From Gemmatimonadota bacterium (GTDB lineage Bacteria > Gemmatimonadota > Gemmatimonadetes > Longimicrobiales > Gaopeijiaceae): a stretch of DNA of 8,379 nucleotides. Both the position numbers and the translations under genes were made by a program. Shown here in pieces: positions 1-6,648 of this stretch (the first letter of the stretch is position 1; every line of letters begins with the position of its first letter). The DNA lies in the NCBI GenBank assembly GCA_024638395.1, contig JAHEKK010000021.1, positions 6,412-14,790 of the forward strand, read 5' to 3'. The notes under the pieces are model-generated. The model did no database searches, had not been told where the DNA came from, and saw only the letters and a program-made list of their open reading frames with translations.

Positions 1-136
1 CGGGCAGCCACACGTTGGTTTGCCAGGTATTGCCGGAGTCCCGGCGCGTGGTGGTGCTCACCATCCTGCCCCGGCGACGGGGCGCGAGCCACGTGGTCGC
101 CAAACTGGCGGCGCGAAGGATCAGACATTGGACAGG

Positions 137-141
137 GGAGG
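137..141 (+). promoter_or_regulatory. Ribosome binding site that fixes the permease start
   Basis: GGAGG lies inside a purine-rich run and is separated by 5 bases from the ATG at 147. The reading frame is open further upstream to the window edge, so this site is the main reason for starting the permease at 147. Confidence 0.7.
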
Positions 142-146
142 GGTGG

Positions 147-2570
147 ATGAACGGGTTCCGAGAATTGAAACGCGCCGCCCGGCGGCTGTTGCGCACGCCC
201 GGATTCACGATCGCGGCGGCCGGAACGCTGGCTCTGGGAATCGGATCGGCGACCGCCACTTTCGCGGTTACCAGCGGGGTCCTGTTCTCCTCATTGCCTT
301 ACGCCAGTCCCGACCAGGTCGTCTCGATCTGGAGCCGGTGGTCGGACTTTCCCAAGACCTGGATTTCCCTCGAGGAGTTCCTCCATTACCGGCAGCAGGC
401 CCGGACGCTGGACGATGCCGCCCTCTACTTCCTCAGCTCACACAATCTGACGTCGCCGGAGGACCCCGAGCGCCTGGGGTCCGCGGTCATGACCCACAAC
501 ATGTTCGAAGTCCTCGGAGTCCAGCCCTTTGCGGGGCGGTTCTTCACCCGGGAGGAGGCGTTGTCCGAAGCCCCTGTGCTCGTGTTGGGTCACGGCATCT
601 GGCAGAGGCGGTACCGGGGTGACCCGGGGGTGGTGGGGTCCGACATTCCGGTGAACGGCCGGGCCTGGACCGTCGTCGGAATCACGCCGCCGGGCTTCGT
701 CATGCCCGAGGACTTCCGGAGCCAGGCTCCCAGCGAAGTCTACTTCGCGATGCCCCAGGACCTGGACGAGTCCATGGACGTCCCCGTCAACGGAGGAAGT
801 CACGGCTACTTCGCCGTCGCTCGTCTCGCCCACGGCGCGACCGTCCCGGAGGCTCGTCAGGACCTCGTGAACCTTGCGGCGCGTCTCGAAGCCGACGGCA
901 TCTACCAGGAGTCCTGGGGCTTCCAACCCCTCCTGCTCCGGGTACGGGACGACGTGATCGGGTCGGCCCGCTCCATGCTCTACCTGCTGTTGGGAGCCTG
1001 CGGCATTCTTCTCCTCATTTCCTGCGCCAACGTCGCCGCCCTGCTCTTGACCCGGGGTGAAGGCAGGCAACGGGACGTGGCCGTCATGCGGGCCCTCGGG
1101 GCCAGTCGCTCCCGTGTCCTGGCCGAGCTTCTCCTGGAGGCTGGGGCCCTGGCGCTCCTGGGCGGGGCGCTAGGGTGGCTCCTGGCCACCGGCTCCCTGG
1201 ACCTACTCACCCGGCTCAACGCCGGGGCGATCCCCCATGGTATGGAGATCACGTTGGACAGGCGGGTTCTCGCCTTCGCCATCATCATCACCTCGGCGAC
1301 GGTGCTTCTCTTCGGCTGGCTCCCCTCGTCGCGCCTCGCCCGGCGCTCGGAAATGAGGGTGGCACATCAGGGCCGCCGGCTTACCCCATCGGCCACGGGG
1401 CGCCGGACCGTCGTGGCCGCCCAGATCGCCCTGTCCGTGGTCCTCCTCCTGGCTTCCGGCCTGATGATCAGGACGATGCAACGACTCATGGAGATCGATC
1501 CCGGCTTCCGAACCGAAGGCATCCTGACCTTTCAGTTGACGGCGCCGTCCGCCACCTATCCCGACGAGGCCGCGGTCACCGCCTTCTACGACGAGCTCCT
1601 TCGGCGGATTCGCGACTTGCCCGGCGTCCAGTCGGCCGGGGCGGCTCGACTCCTTCCCCTGGCCAGTCAGATGGGTGACGCGGGCCTGCGCGTCGCCGGC
1701 TACAACGCCGCACCCGGAGAGTCGACGACCGCCGAATGGCAGTGGATCACAACGGGCTACCTCGAGACCATGAACATCCCGGTCCTCCGTGGGCGGGCCT
1801 TCCAGGAGGGCGACGACTTCGGCGCCTCCGCCGTGATCCTGATCAACCAGGCTCTCGCACGGAAGTATTGGGGAGACCGGGATCCACTGGGCGGTCGTAT
1901 CGCCAGTCTCGGCGGGGACACGGCGACCGTGGTGGGCGTGGTCGGCGACGTACGCCACAACGAGCTGGGGGCGCAGCCGCGAGAACGCTTTTATCGCCCG
2001 CTGGCCCAGGTCGTGGGGGCCGGCACGACCCGGAGGATGACGGTGACCCTCCGGGTGGAGGGACGTGCAGCCGCGCTCTCCAATCCCGTTCGCCAGGTCG
2101 TCGCAGAGATGAATCCGTCCATGCCCGTCTCGGAGCTACGAACCATGGACGAGATCAGGGCCGCTTCCGTTGCGACCCCTCGTTTCACCGCCGCTCTGCT
2201 TGGATCGTTCGCGGCCGTTGCGTTGGGACTGTCCGTGGTAGGTCTGTACGGCGTCCTCTCCTACGCCGTCAACCAGCGCCGCCGGGAGATCGGCATTCGA
2301 ATGGCGTTGGGTGCGCCCGGCTCACGCGTGGTTCGGGGAGTACTCGGCGAAGGAGCGGCCGTGATCGGCGTGGGCTTGGCCGTCGGCCTCCTCGCAGCCC
2401 TGGGTCTGACGGGCCTTCTCGAAGGCATGGTGTACGGCATCGAAGCGACGGATCCGGCGACCTTCGTGGCCGTACCGGCCTTATTCTTGATCGTATGCCT
2501 CGTCGCGACCTGGATTCCCGCCTCGCGAGCATCGCGAACGGAGCCCTCGGCGGCCCTCGTGGCCGAGTAG
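147..2570 (+). CDS. ABC transporter permease, MacB/FtsX type with duplicated halves (ADOP-like)
   Basis: Inner-membrane permease of the MacB/FtsX superfamily, 807 residues from the ATG at 147. Two similar halves follow each other. Each has one N-terminal membrane helix (about residues 21-47 and 418-444), a periplasmic MacB-like core domain, and a three-helix FtsX domain (about 276-300, 322-349, 373-398; and 680-708, 729-758, 770-796). The first half carries the typical RDVAVMRALGAS cytoplasmic loop and the second REIGIRMALGAP, which mark the two FtsX repeats. This eight-helix duplicated layout is that of the 'acidobacterial duplicated orphan permease' group, which is abundant in Acidobacteriota and Gemmatimonadota and often lacks an adjacent ATPase; none is seen here. 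MacB relatives couple ATP hydrolysis to periplasmic events or to export of lipoproteins, peptides or macrolides, but the substrate cannot be told from sequence. Length and motifs look intact. It converges on the SDR gene after 17 bases. Confidence 0.93.
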   Translation: MNGFRELKRAARRLLRTPGFTIAAAGTLALGIGSATATFAVTSGVLFSSLPYASPDQVVSIWSRWSDFPKTWISLEEFLHYRQQARTLDDAALYFLSSHNLTSPEDPERLGSAVMTHNMFEVLGVQPFAGRFFTREEALSEAPVLVLGHGIWQRRYRGDPGVVGSDIPVNGRAWTVVGITPPGFVMPEDFRSQAPSEVYFAMPQDLDESMDVPVNGGSHGYFAVARLAHGATVPEARQDLVNLAARLEADGIYQESWGFQPLLLRVRDDVIGSARSMLYLLLGACGILLLISCANVAALLLTRGEGRQRDVAVMRALGASRSRVLAELLLEAGALALLGGALGWLLATGSLDLLTRLNAGAIPHGMEITLDRRVLAFAIIITSATVLLFGWLPSSRLARRSEMRVAHQGRRLTPSATGRRTVVAAQIALSVVLLLASGLMIRTMQRLMEIDPGFRTEGILTFQLTAPSATYPDEAAVTAFYDELLRRIRDLPGVQSAGAARLLPLASQMGDAGLRVAGYNAAPGESTTAEWQWITTGYLETMNIPVLRGRAFQEGDDFGASAVILINQALARKYWGDRDPLGGRIASLGGDTATVVGVVGDVRHNELGAQPRERFYRPLAQVVGAGTTRRMTVTLRVEGRAAALSNPVRQVVAEMNPSMPVSELRTMDEIRAASVATPRFTAALLGSFAAVALGLSVVGLYGVLSYAVNQRRREIGIRMALGAPGSRVVRGVLGEGAAVIGVGLAVGLLAALGLTGLLEGMVYGIEATDPATFVAVPALFLIVCLVATWIPASRASRTEPSAALVAE

Positions 2571-2587
2571 CCCTCGGGCACAGCCGC

Positions 2588-3484
2588 CTACAGGAGATAG
2601 CCCCCGTCCACCGGGACTACCGCACCGGTGATGTGGCGGGCGACTTCGGAGCACAGGAAGAGGATGACCGCCGCCACGTCCTGTGGGTCGCCGAGCCGGC
2701 CGAGGACGCTACGCTCGCGGGCTCGATCCATGATCTCCGCCGGCACCCGGTCCGTGAGCTGGGTGGTCCGGATATATCCGGGGGCGACGGCGTTGACGTT
2801 GACGTTCGACGGACCGAGCTCGACGGCAGCGCTCCTCGTCAGCCCGATCAACCCGGCCTTGGAGGAGCAGTAGTTCGCCAGGCCGAACTCGCTGCTCAAG
2901 CCGTGCACCGAGGACACATTGACGATCTTGCCGAACTCCTGAGCCCGGAAGTGGGGCGCAAGGGCCCGCGTGAAGTAGAACGCACCGGCAAGATTGGTGT
3001 CCATGACCGCGTGCCAATCTTCGTCGCTCATGTGCCACAACGCCCGATCACGACCGATTCCGGCGTTGTTGATCAGAAAGTGGGCGCCTCCGAGCTCCTT
3101 CATCGCAGTCGTGACGAACCCGGCCACCGCCTGTGCCGAGCGGACGTCACAGGCGGCGAAGAAGACACGCACTTCCATTTGCCGAAGAGTCTGCGCGACC
3201 TCCTCCGCCCGCTCGCGAGCCTCCGGCCCGTCGTCCAGGAAATTGAAGGCGACGTGGACGCCGTTCCGGGCGAGACCGATGGCCGTTGCCCGTCCGATGC
3301 CGCTCGACCCTCCGGTGACGATGGCCACTCGACCCCTGAGAGACCGCAACGGAATGATGGAGTCGGGCTGAGGCTCGGTCCCCACCTCGTCCAGGAGTTG
3401 TTCGACGGCTTCTTCCACACCGGAAGGTGAAGATTCGCGCAGAGTCGGCTCCAAAGGACCCGAGCCCCATTGGCCGTCGGTCAT
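2588..3484 (-). CDS. SDR-family NAD(P)-dependent oxidoreductase, FabG/PhaB-like, with N-terminal extension
   Basis: Cytoplasmic classical short-chain dehydrogenase/reductase, 298 residues. The Rossmann dinucleotide motif TGGSSGIG is at residues 57-64, the structural NNAG at 139-142, and the catalytic tetrad is complete: N164, S192, Y205, K209. The PG motif after the last core strand is at 235-236, and the chain ends in the usual GAVVPVDGGY tail. The closest named types are 3-oxoacyl-ACP reductase (FabG) and acetoacetyl-CoA reductase (PhaB); the substrate is not settled by sequence. The core is normal in length, but it is preceded by about 50 extra residues, including an acidic helix-like stretch (VEEAVEQLLDEV, 23-34), which FabG lacks. 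The ATG overlaps the phoU stop by 4 bases (ATGA) and has GGAGG six bases upstream, so it is probably translationally coupled to phoU. A role in polyhydroxyalkanoate or fatty-acid metabolism under phosphate limitation is possible but is inference. Confidence 0.92.
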   Translation of the reverse strand: MTDGQWGSGPLEPTLRESSPSGVEEAVEQLLDEVGTEPQPDSIIPLRSLRGRVAIVTGGSSGIGRATAIGLARNGVHVAFNFLDDGPEARERAEEVAQTLRQMEVRVFFAACDVRSAQAVAGFVTTAMKELGGAHFLINNAGIGRDRALWHMSDEDWHAVMDTNLAGAFYFTRALAPHFRAQEFGKIVNVSSVHGLSSEFGLANYCSSKAGLIGLTRSAAVELGPSNVNVNAVAPGYIRTTQLTDRVPAEIMDRARERSVLGRLGDPQDVAAVILFLCSEVARHITGAVVPVDGGYLL

Positions 3485-4161
3485 GCCGTTCCTCCGCGCC
3501 TGGCGTGTCGCACCTGCCTGCCTTCAACCAAGAAGACTACATCCTTCGCTACGTCGGTGGCGAGGTCGCCCACCCGCTCCAGGTTCTGAACGATGAGGAT
3601 CACGTCCAGATCCGGAGATAGGTAGCGCGGCTGCTCCAACATGTGCGAGACGATGATTCTGAACGTCGCGGACCGGAGGTCGTCGATGCGCTCGTCGGCT
3701 TTGATCACGGCTTCGGCGGCCCCCGTGTCCCGGTTGATGAGAGCAGTCAAGGCCTTCGCAAGCGTGCGTTGCGCCAGGGTGCCCATCTCCCAGACCTGGG
3801 GCATGTCGGGCAACGGAGGGTGCTTTGATAGGCGGCCCGCAGCTTTGGCGATGTTCACCGCCTGGTCGCCGATCCTCTCGAGGTCGTTGGCGGCCTTGGA
3901 GGCAGCGAAGACAAATCGAAGGTCCCCGGCCAAGGGCCCCTGAAGCGCCAGCAGGGCCAAAACCCGCTCATCCAATTCGACTTCCAGGGCGCCGATCGCG
4001 TCGTCTGCCTTCCGGACGGCCTTCGCGGCTTCGATGTCCCGGTCTCGCAAGGCCCGAAGAGACCTCTCCAGGAGGTCCTCGGCCAGCCCCGCCATCTCGA
4101 GGACCCTTCCCTGCACACTGTCCAACTCGATCTGGAACGGGCTGCGCCTCTCGTTCGTCAT
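3481..4161 (-). CDS. phoU: Phosphate signalling protein PhoU
   Basis: Cytoplasmic all-helical protein of 226 residues, the usual PhoU length. It holds two repeated three-helix bundles, each with the metal-binding signature: ANDLERIGDQAVNIAK at residues 91-106 and QNLERVGDLATDVAKDV at 192-208, followed by FLVEGRQVRH, the standard PhoU ending. PhoU normally relays the state of the Pst phosphate transporter to the PhoR kinase, keeps the Pho regulon off in high phosphate and restrains phosphate uptake. The ATG at 4161 is chosen because GGAGG lies five bases upstream and the conserved N-terminus begins just after it. The frame stays open upstream, but that extension reads only through relic and spacer DNA. 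Its start overlaps the stop of a decayed pstB, and its own stop overlaps the SDR start. No Pst transporter component is intact in the window, so its partner must be encoded elsewhere or be lost. Confidence 0.95.
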   Translation of the reverse strand: MTNERRSPFQIELDSVQGRVLEMAGLAEDLLERSLRALRDRDIEAAKAVRKADDAIGALEVELDERVLALLALQGPLAGDLRFVFAASKAANDLERIGDQAVNIAKAAGRLSKHPPLPDMPQVWEMGTLAQRTLAKALTALINRDTGAAEAVIKADERIDDLRSATFRIIVSHMLEQPRYLSPDLDVILIVQNLERVGDLATDVAKDVVFLVEGRQVRHARRGGTA

Positions 4162-4265
4162 CCGGCCCTCCGGGTGACGTAGGCTTCGGTTCACGCATCC
4201 CTGGGGTTGGTGAACATCGATTCGGTGGGCCCGAACTCTACGATCTGCCCCGCGTCCAGGCGGAC
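4158..4265 (-). pseudogene. pstB: Decayed 3' end of pstB (phosphate ABC transporter ATPase)
   Basis: Reading this strand in the frame that ends with TGA at 4160-4158 gives the C-terminal tail of PstB in exact register: GQIVEFGPTESMFTNPRDA, then an in-frame TGA at 4193-4191, then TEAYVTRRAG and stop. Intact PstB proteins end approximately GELVEFGPTxxIFTNP-x-DKR followed by TEDYITGRFG. The internal TGA sits where the conserved arginine before TED is expected, consistent with a CGA to TGA change (inference). No Walker A, signature or Walker B region is present; upstream of about 4265 the similarity fades and the response-regulator gene ends at 4328. The final TGA overlaps the phoU ATG by 4 bases, preserving the classic pstB-phoU junction. 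There is no upstream start codon in this frame that would give a working protein. The call rests on recalled family consensus, not a search. Confidence 0.78.
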
Positions 4266-4327
4266 ACCTCCTCCCAGAGCCCCGCAGCCGACAAGGGTTC
4301 GCGGGAGGGTGCCGCCCCGAAGCGGGC

Positions 4328-5074
4328 TCAGCTCTCCTCTTTTTTGAACCGATAGCCAAAACCCCGTACCGTTTCGATGAGATCACCGGCGGCGCCCAAC
4401 TTGGACCGCAATCGGCGGACATGCATGTCCACGGTACGCGTCTGGATTCGATCCGCCACCTCGGCATCCTTCCAGGCCTCCTCGAGGAGTTGACGGCGGG
4501 TCTGGGTCCGACCCCTGCACTCCAACAGCGTCTTGAGGAGACGGAATTCCGTCGGCGTCAACTTCAACTCCTCGCCGTCCAGGGTCACTCGCAACGCGCT
4601 CAGATCGACTTTCACGTCTCCCGCACGTAGAACCCGCCCTCCAGCGCTGGGGGCCTGGCCTTCCCCTTGGGCCCTTCTCAGAATCGCTTCAACCCGCAAG
4701 ACCAGCTCCCGGGGGCTGAAAGGCTTGGTGACGTAGTCGTCGGCGCCCAGCTCGAGTCCCTGGATCCTGTCCTCCTGCTCGCGTTTGGCCGTGAGGACCA
4801 ACACCGGCACGTCCCTTGTCGTAGTGTCAGCCCGGATGGCCCGGAGGATCTCGTCACCCGAAACCCCGGGAAGCATCCGATCCAGGACGACAAGGTCCGG
4901 GAGCTCACGGTGAAGGGCATCGAGCCCCTCGGCCCCGTTGGACGCGGTCTCCACCCGGTACCCATCGCGCGTGAGCTGGTAGGCGACCAGGGCCGCGATC
5001 TCGGCCTCGTCGTCGATGACGAGCACCCTCGCCGCGGGTCGGGGCTGCTTGGGGGTCTTGTCCTCTCCACTCAC
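4328..5074 (-). CDS. phoB: PhoB/OmpR-type response regulator
   Basis: Two-component DNA-binding regulator, 248 residues from a GTG start. The receiver domain (about 15-135) has the acidic pair D21-D22, phospho-acceptor D65 in LVVLDRMLPG, switch T95 in VLVLTAK and K117 in YVTKPFSPREL. The winged-helix domain (about 148-245) has LTPTEFRLLKTLL, the recognition helix region RTVDMHVRRLRSKLG (213-227) and the closing TVRGFGYRF hairpin. The receiver and effector sequences are closest in style to PhoB/PhoP, and the neighbouring phoU and pstB relic support that; other OmpR-family roles remain possible. The GTG start at 5074 is chosen because it overlaps the stop of the upstream enzyme gene as GTGA. 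The longer ATG-initiated frame from 5173 would add 33 residues lying wholly within that enzyme gene. The Shine-Dalgarno sequence is weak, which fits translational coupling. No histidine kinase (phoR) follows; the expected slot holds the pstB relic and phoU. Confidence 0.92.
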   Translation of the reverse strand: MSGEDKTPKQPRPAARVLVIDDEAEIAALVAYQLTRDGYRVETASNGAEGLDALHRELPDLVVLDRMLPGVSGDEILRAIRADTTTRDVPVLVLTAKREQEDRIQGLELGADDYVTKPFSPRELVLRVEAILRRAQGEGQAPSAGGRVLRAGDVKVDLSALRVTLDGEELKLTPTEFRLLKTLLECRGRTQTRRQLLEEAWKDAEVADRIQTRTVDMHVRRLRSKLGAAGDLIETVRGFGYRFKKEES

Positions 5075-6318
5075 GGCGCCGGAGCGTTCCGGGTGGAGTT
5101 CACGATGGCCAGGATCTCGGCCGTCGAGAGGGTATGATCCGATGCCTTCGCCGTATTGAAGATCCGAGCGCATAGGTCCTCGTCATCTGCGTCCAGACCC
5201 CGGCTCTTGAGCCAGTATTTGACGTTGGACAGCCCGGACATGGGGCTGATCTCGATTTCCTGACTGCGTCCCACGAGGGAAGCAGGCACACCCGAGTAGA
5301 TGCGGTCAGCCAACCAGGTGGCCCCCTTCGCCTCGGCCTTGATGATGGCCGCTGCGTGAACCCCGGTGGCGGTACGAAAGGCATCCGAGCCGACTACCGG
5401 ATAGGTGCAGGGCACGGGTACCTGACAGGCCTCCGACGCGATCCTGCAGTATTCGGGCAGCAGGCTGAGGTCCGCCTCGTGGGCGCCGGCAAGGGTCAGG
5501 TTCACGAGCAACAGGTCCATCTGAACGTTGCCGACCCGCTCGCCCATCCCCAACGCCGTGCCGTGCACCTGGTCCACTCCGGCCTCGATGGCAGCGAGGG
5601 CGTTGGCGAGACCCAACCCACGGTCATTGTGTCCGTGCCAGTCCACCTTCACGGATTCCCCCGAGGGCGCCACGATCTCTTCCTTCACGAACCGGACCAG
5701 CGCGCGGGTACCCTCCGGCGTCGCGTGACCCACCGTGTCCGAGAGACAAATACGTCCGGCGCCCCACCCGATGGCATTCCCGTACAACGCCTTCAGGGTT
5801 TCCGGATCCGCACGGGTGGTGTCCTCCGTGACGAACATCACCGGCAGGCCCTCCCGTACACAGAAACGCACCGCTTCCTCCGATGTCTGGAGCATGCGGT
5901 CGACCGTCCACCCCTCGGCAAAGATGCGGATCGGAGATGAGCCGATAAAGGCACAGACCTCGATGGGAATTCCCACCTTCTGAGAGATCTCGACACAGGG
6001 CCGAACGTCCGCCAACACCGTCCTCGCGGCGCAGTTGGGGCGGAAATCCAACTTGCTGTCGACGATCTCCTGACAAAGTCGAGTCACGTCCTCGACAGCT
6101 CTCGGGCCGGCGCCGGGAAGGCCCACGTCCGCCGTGGCGATGCCCAGACCATGCATCAGATGCAGAAGGCGGATCTTGTCGCCTATGGGCGGGTCGGTCA
6201 CGGAGGGCGACTGCAGGCCGTCCCGGAGTGTCTCGTCGTTCAATTCGACCGGCCGCGACCAGGGTAGATCCTGGGAATCCGCGTGGTTCCAGTCGTGGAT
6301 GAGGTCGTCCCGGTCCAT
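5071..6318 (-). CDS. DRE-TIM metallolyase-family enzyme, 2-isopropylmalate/homocitrate synthase-like
   Basis: Cytoplasmic TIM-barrel enzyme of 415 residues in the HMGL-like/LeuA family, which joins or splits acyl-CoA and oxo-acids with a divalent metal. Visible motifs are NDETLRDGLQ (27-36; catalytic R32 and metal ligand D33), VTEDTTRAD (163-171; catalytic-glutamate position of the Claisen-condensing subgroup), LSDTVGHATPEG (192-203), metal-binding HGHND (228-232) and GMGERVGN (257-264). GVHAAAIIKA (319-328) and SGVPASLVGR (342-351) match the linker region after the barrel. The chain stops without the LeuA allosteric domain, as in homocitrate synthase, NifV and short isopropylmalate synthases. 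The usual GKHSG of those enzymes is replaced by SPMSG at 358-362, so the substrate (2-oxoisovalerate, 2-oxoglutarate, pyruvate or another) is uncertain. The ATG at 6318 is preferred for its GGAG; an ATG at 6333 and one at 6432 are in the same frame. Its stop overlaps the regulator's GTG. Confidence 0.9.
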   Translation of the reverse strand: MDRDDLIHDWNHADSQDLPWSRPVELNDETLRDGLQSPSVTDPPIGDKIRLLHLMHGLGIATADVGLPGAGPRAVEDVTRLCQEIVDSKLDFRPNCAARTVLADVRPCVEISQKVGIPIEVCAFIGSSPIRIFAEGWTVDRMLQTSEEAVRFCVREGLPVMFVTEDTTRADPETLKALYGNAIGWGAGRICLSDTVGHATPEGTRALVRFVKEEIVAPSGESVKVDWHGHNDRGLGLANALAAIEAGVDQVHGTALGMGERVGNVQMDLLLVNLTLAGAHEADLSLLPEYCRIASEACQVPVPCTYPVVGSDAFRTATGVHAAAIIKAEAKGATWLADRIYSGVPASLVGRSQEIEISPMSGLSNVKYWLKSRGLDADDEDLCARIFNTAKASDHTLSTAEILAIVNSTRNAPAP

Positions 6319-6323
6319 CGCCG

Positions 6324-6327
6324 CTCC
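6324..6327 (-). promoter_or_regulatory. Ribosome binding site supporting the 6318 start
   Basis: GGAG lies five bases before the ATG at 6318. The alternative ATG at 6333 has only a poor GGAA further upstream, and the one at 6432 has none that I can see. This favours the 415-residue product, though the choice between 6318 and 6333 changes only five residues. Confidence 0.5.
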
Positions 6328-6407
6328 GTTCATTGCGCGTTCCACTTTCACGTAAGATCGCGCCTTGGACGAAGGGGGGAAGCGGTGTTGCCGAGAAGGG
6401 AGCACCG

Positions 6408-6569
6408 TCACCCGGCGCCGGCCATCTTCCATGGGATCTCGTCGTAATATCGGAAGATCTCCAGGCCACCGGCGTGCTCCCCCAACGAGTCCTTGAAAAG
6501 CTGGGGGTCGTTCGGACGAGCCGCAAAGCGCCGGCCCGCAACCGGTAACGGATGGGTAACGGCCGTCAC
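6408..6569 (-). CDS. Possible small hypothetical protein in the operon leader
   Basis: An open frame of 53 residues from a GTG at 6569. It could be 84 residues from a TTG at 6662, which would overlap the nucleotidyltransferase 3' end by 14 bases and has GAGG three bases before it. I recognise no family. The C-terminal half looks protein-like: LFKDSLGEHAGGLEIFRYY, then DEIPWKM, a mixed charged and aromatic composition. Its codons there almost all end in G or C, as in the real genes nearby, while the N-terminal half is rich in proline and arginine and less convincing. No good Shine-Dalgarno sequence precedes the GTG. It lies in the same direction as, and between, the nucleotidyltransferase and the isopropylmalate-synthase-like gene. 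It may be a real small protein, the 3' remnant of a larger gene, or chance in a GC-rich leader. Confidence 0.35.
   Translation of the reverse strand: MTAVTHPLPVAGRRFAARPNDPQLFKDSLGEHAGGLEIFRYYDEIPWKMAGAG
6544..6562 (-). repeat. 8-base direct repeat with 11-base period; candidate Pho-box-like operator
   Basis: On the minus strand CCGTTACC occurs twice (6562-6555 and 6551-6544), separated by three bases, giving an exact 11-base period. PhoB-family regulators bind 7-base direct repeats with 4-base spacers, i.e. the same 11-base period; the actinobacterial form is GTTCACC-like, and here the unit can be read as GTTACCC, four bases, GTTACCG. It lies 226-244 bases upstream of the start of the operon that encodes the PhoB-like regulator. 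The match to a known box is only partial, and the repeat also lies inside the possible small ORF, so this is a suggestion. Confidence 0.35.
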
Positions 6570-6648
6570 ACGGTTCGGAGACGTCTGAAGGCCGCTTTCA
6601 GGGCCCCTTGGGGGTGTGGGGCCGAAGAGACGGGCGGTTCGGCCGGTT

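Larger units (their letters stand above)
6319..6648. other. 330-base spacer between the nucleotidyltransferase and the enzyme/Pho operon
   Basis: No established gene lies here. It holds the possible small ORF at 6408-6569, a perfect direct repeat at 6544-6562 and two weak hairpin-forming stretches: a 6-base GGCCCC/GGGGCC pair at 6602-6607 and 6618-6623, and an imperfect 7-base stem at 6585-6601. Neither hairpin is followed by a T tract on either strand, so I do not call a terminator. I could not identify a convincing -35/-10 pair for the downstream minus-strand operon, although a promoter would be expected here. Confidence 0.6.

Noticed and set aside
2571..2587. Bidirectional terminator between the convergent permease and SDR genes
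   Set aside because: The 17-base gap contains no inverted repeat or T run that I can see.
1736..3430. Long + strand open frame of 564 codons crossing the permease end and the SDR gene antisense
   Set aside because: It is rich in Arg, Gly and Pro, overlaps the 3' third of the permease in another frame and lies opposite a textbook SDR gene. Such frames are a usual by-product of high GC content.
4191..4193. TGA in the pstB tail as recoding (selenocysteine, tryptophan or readthrough)
   Set aside because: The conserved residue at this place is arginine, the rest of PstB is missing and no start codon exists, so a decayed gene is the simpler reading.
4162..4467. N-terminal extension of the PhoU frame by 102 residues
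   Set aside because: The extra part runs antisense-like through the regulator's 3' end and the pstB relic in a different frame, with Arg/Pro-rich composition; PhoU length and the GGAGG support the start at 4161.
5075..5173. ATG at 5173 as the response-regulator start
   Set aside because: The added 33 residues lie entirely within the upstream enzyme gene and precede the conserved receiver start; the GTGA overlap at 5074 fits the operon pattern.
5624..6541. 305-codon minus-strand frame over the isopropylmalate-synthase-like gene
   Set aside because: It is an Arg/Gly/Pro-rich shadow in another frame of a gene with clear catalytic motifs.
6602..6623. GGCCCC/GGGGCC hairpin as terminator of the nucleotidyltransferase gene
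   Set aside because: The stem is short, the loop G-rich and there is no T tract on either strand.
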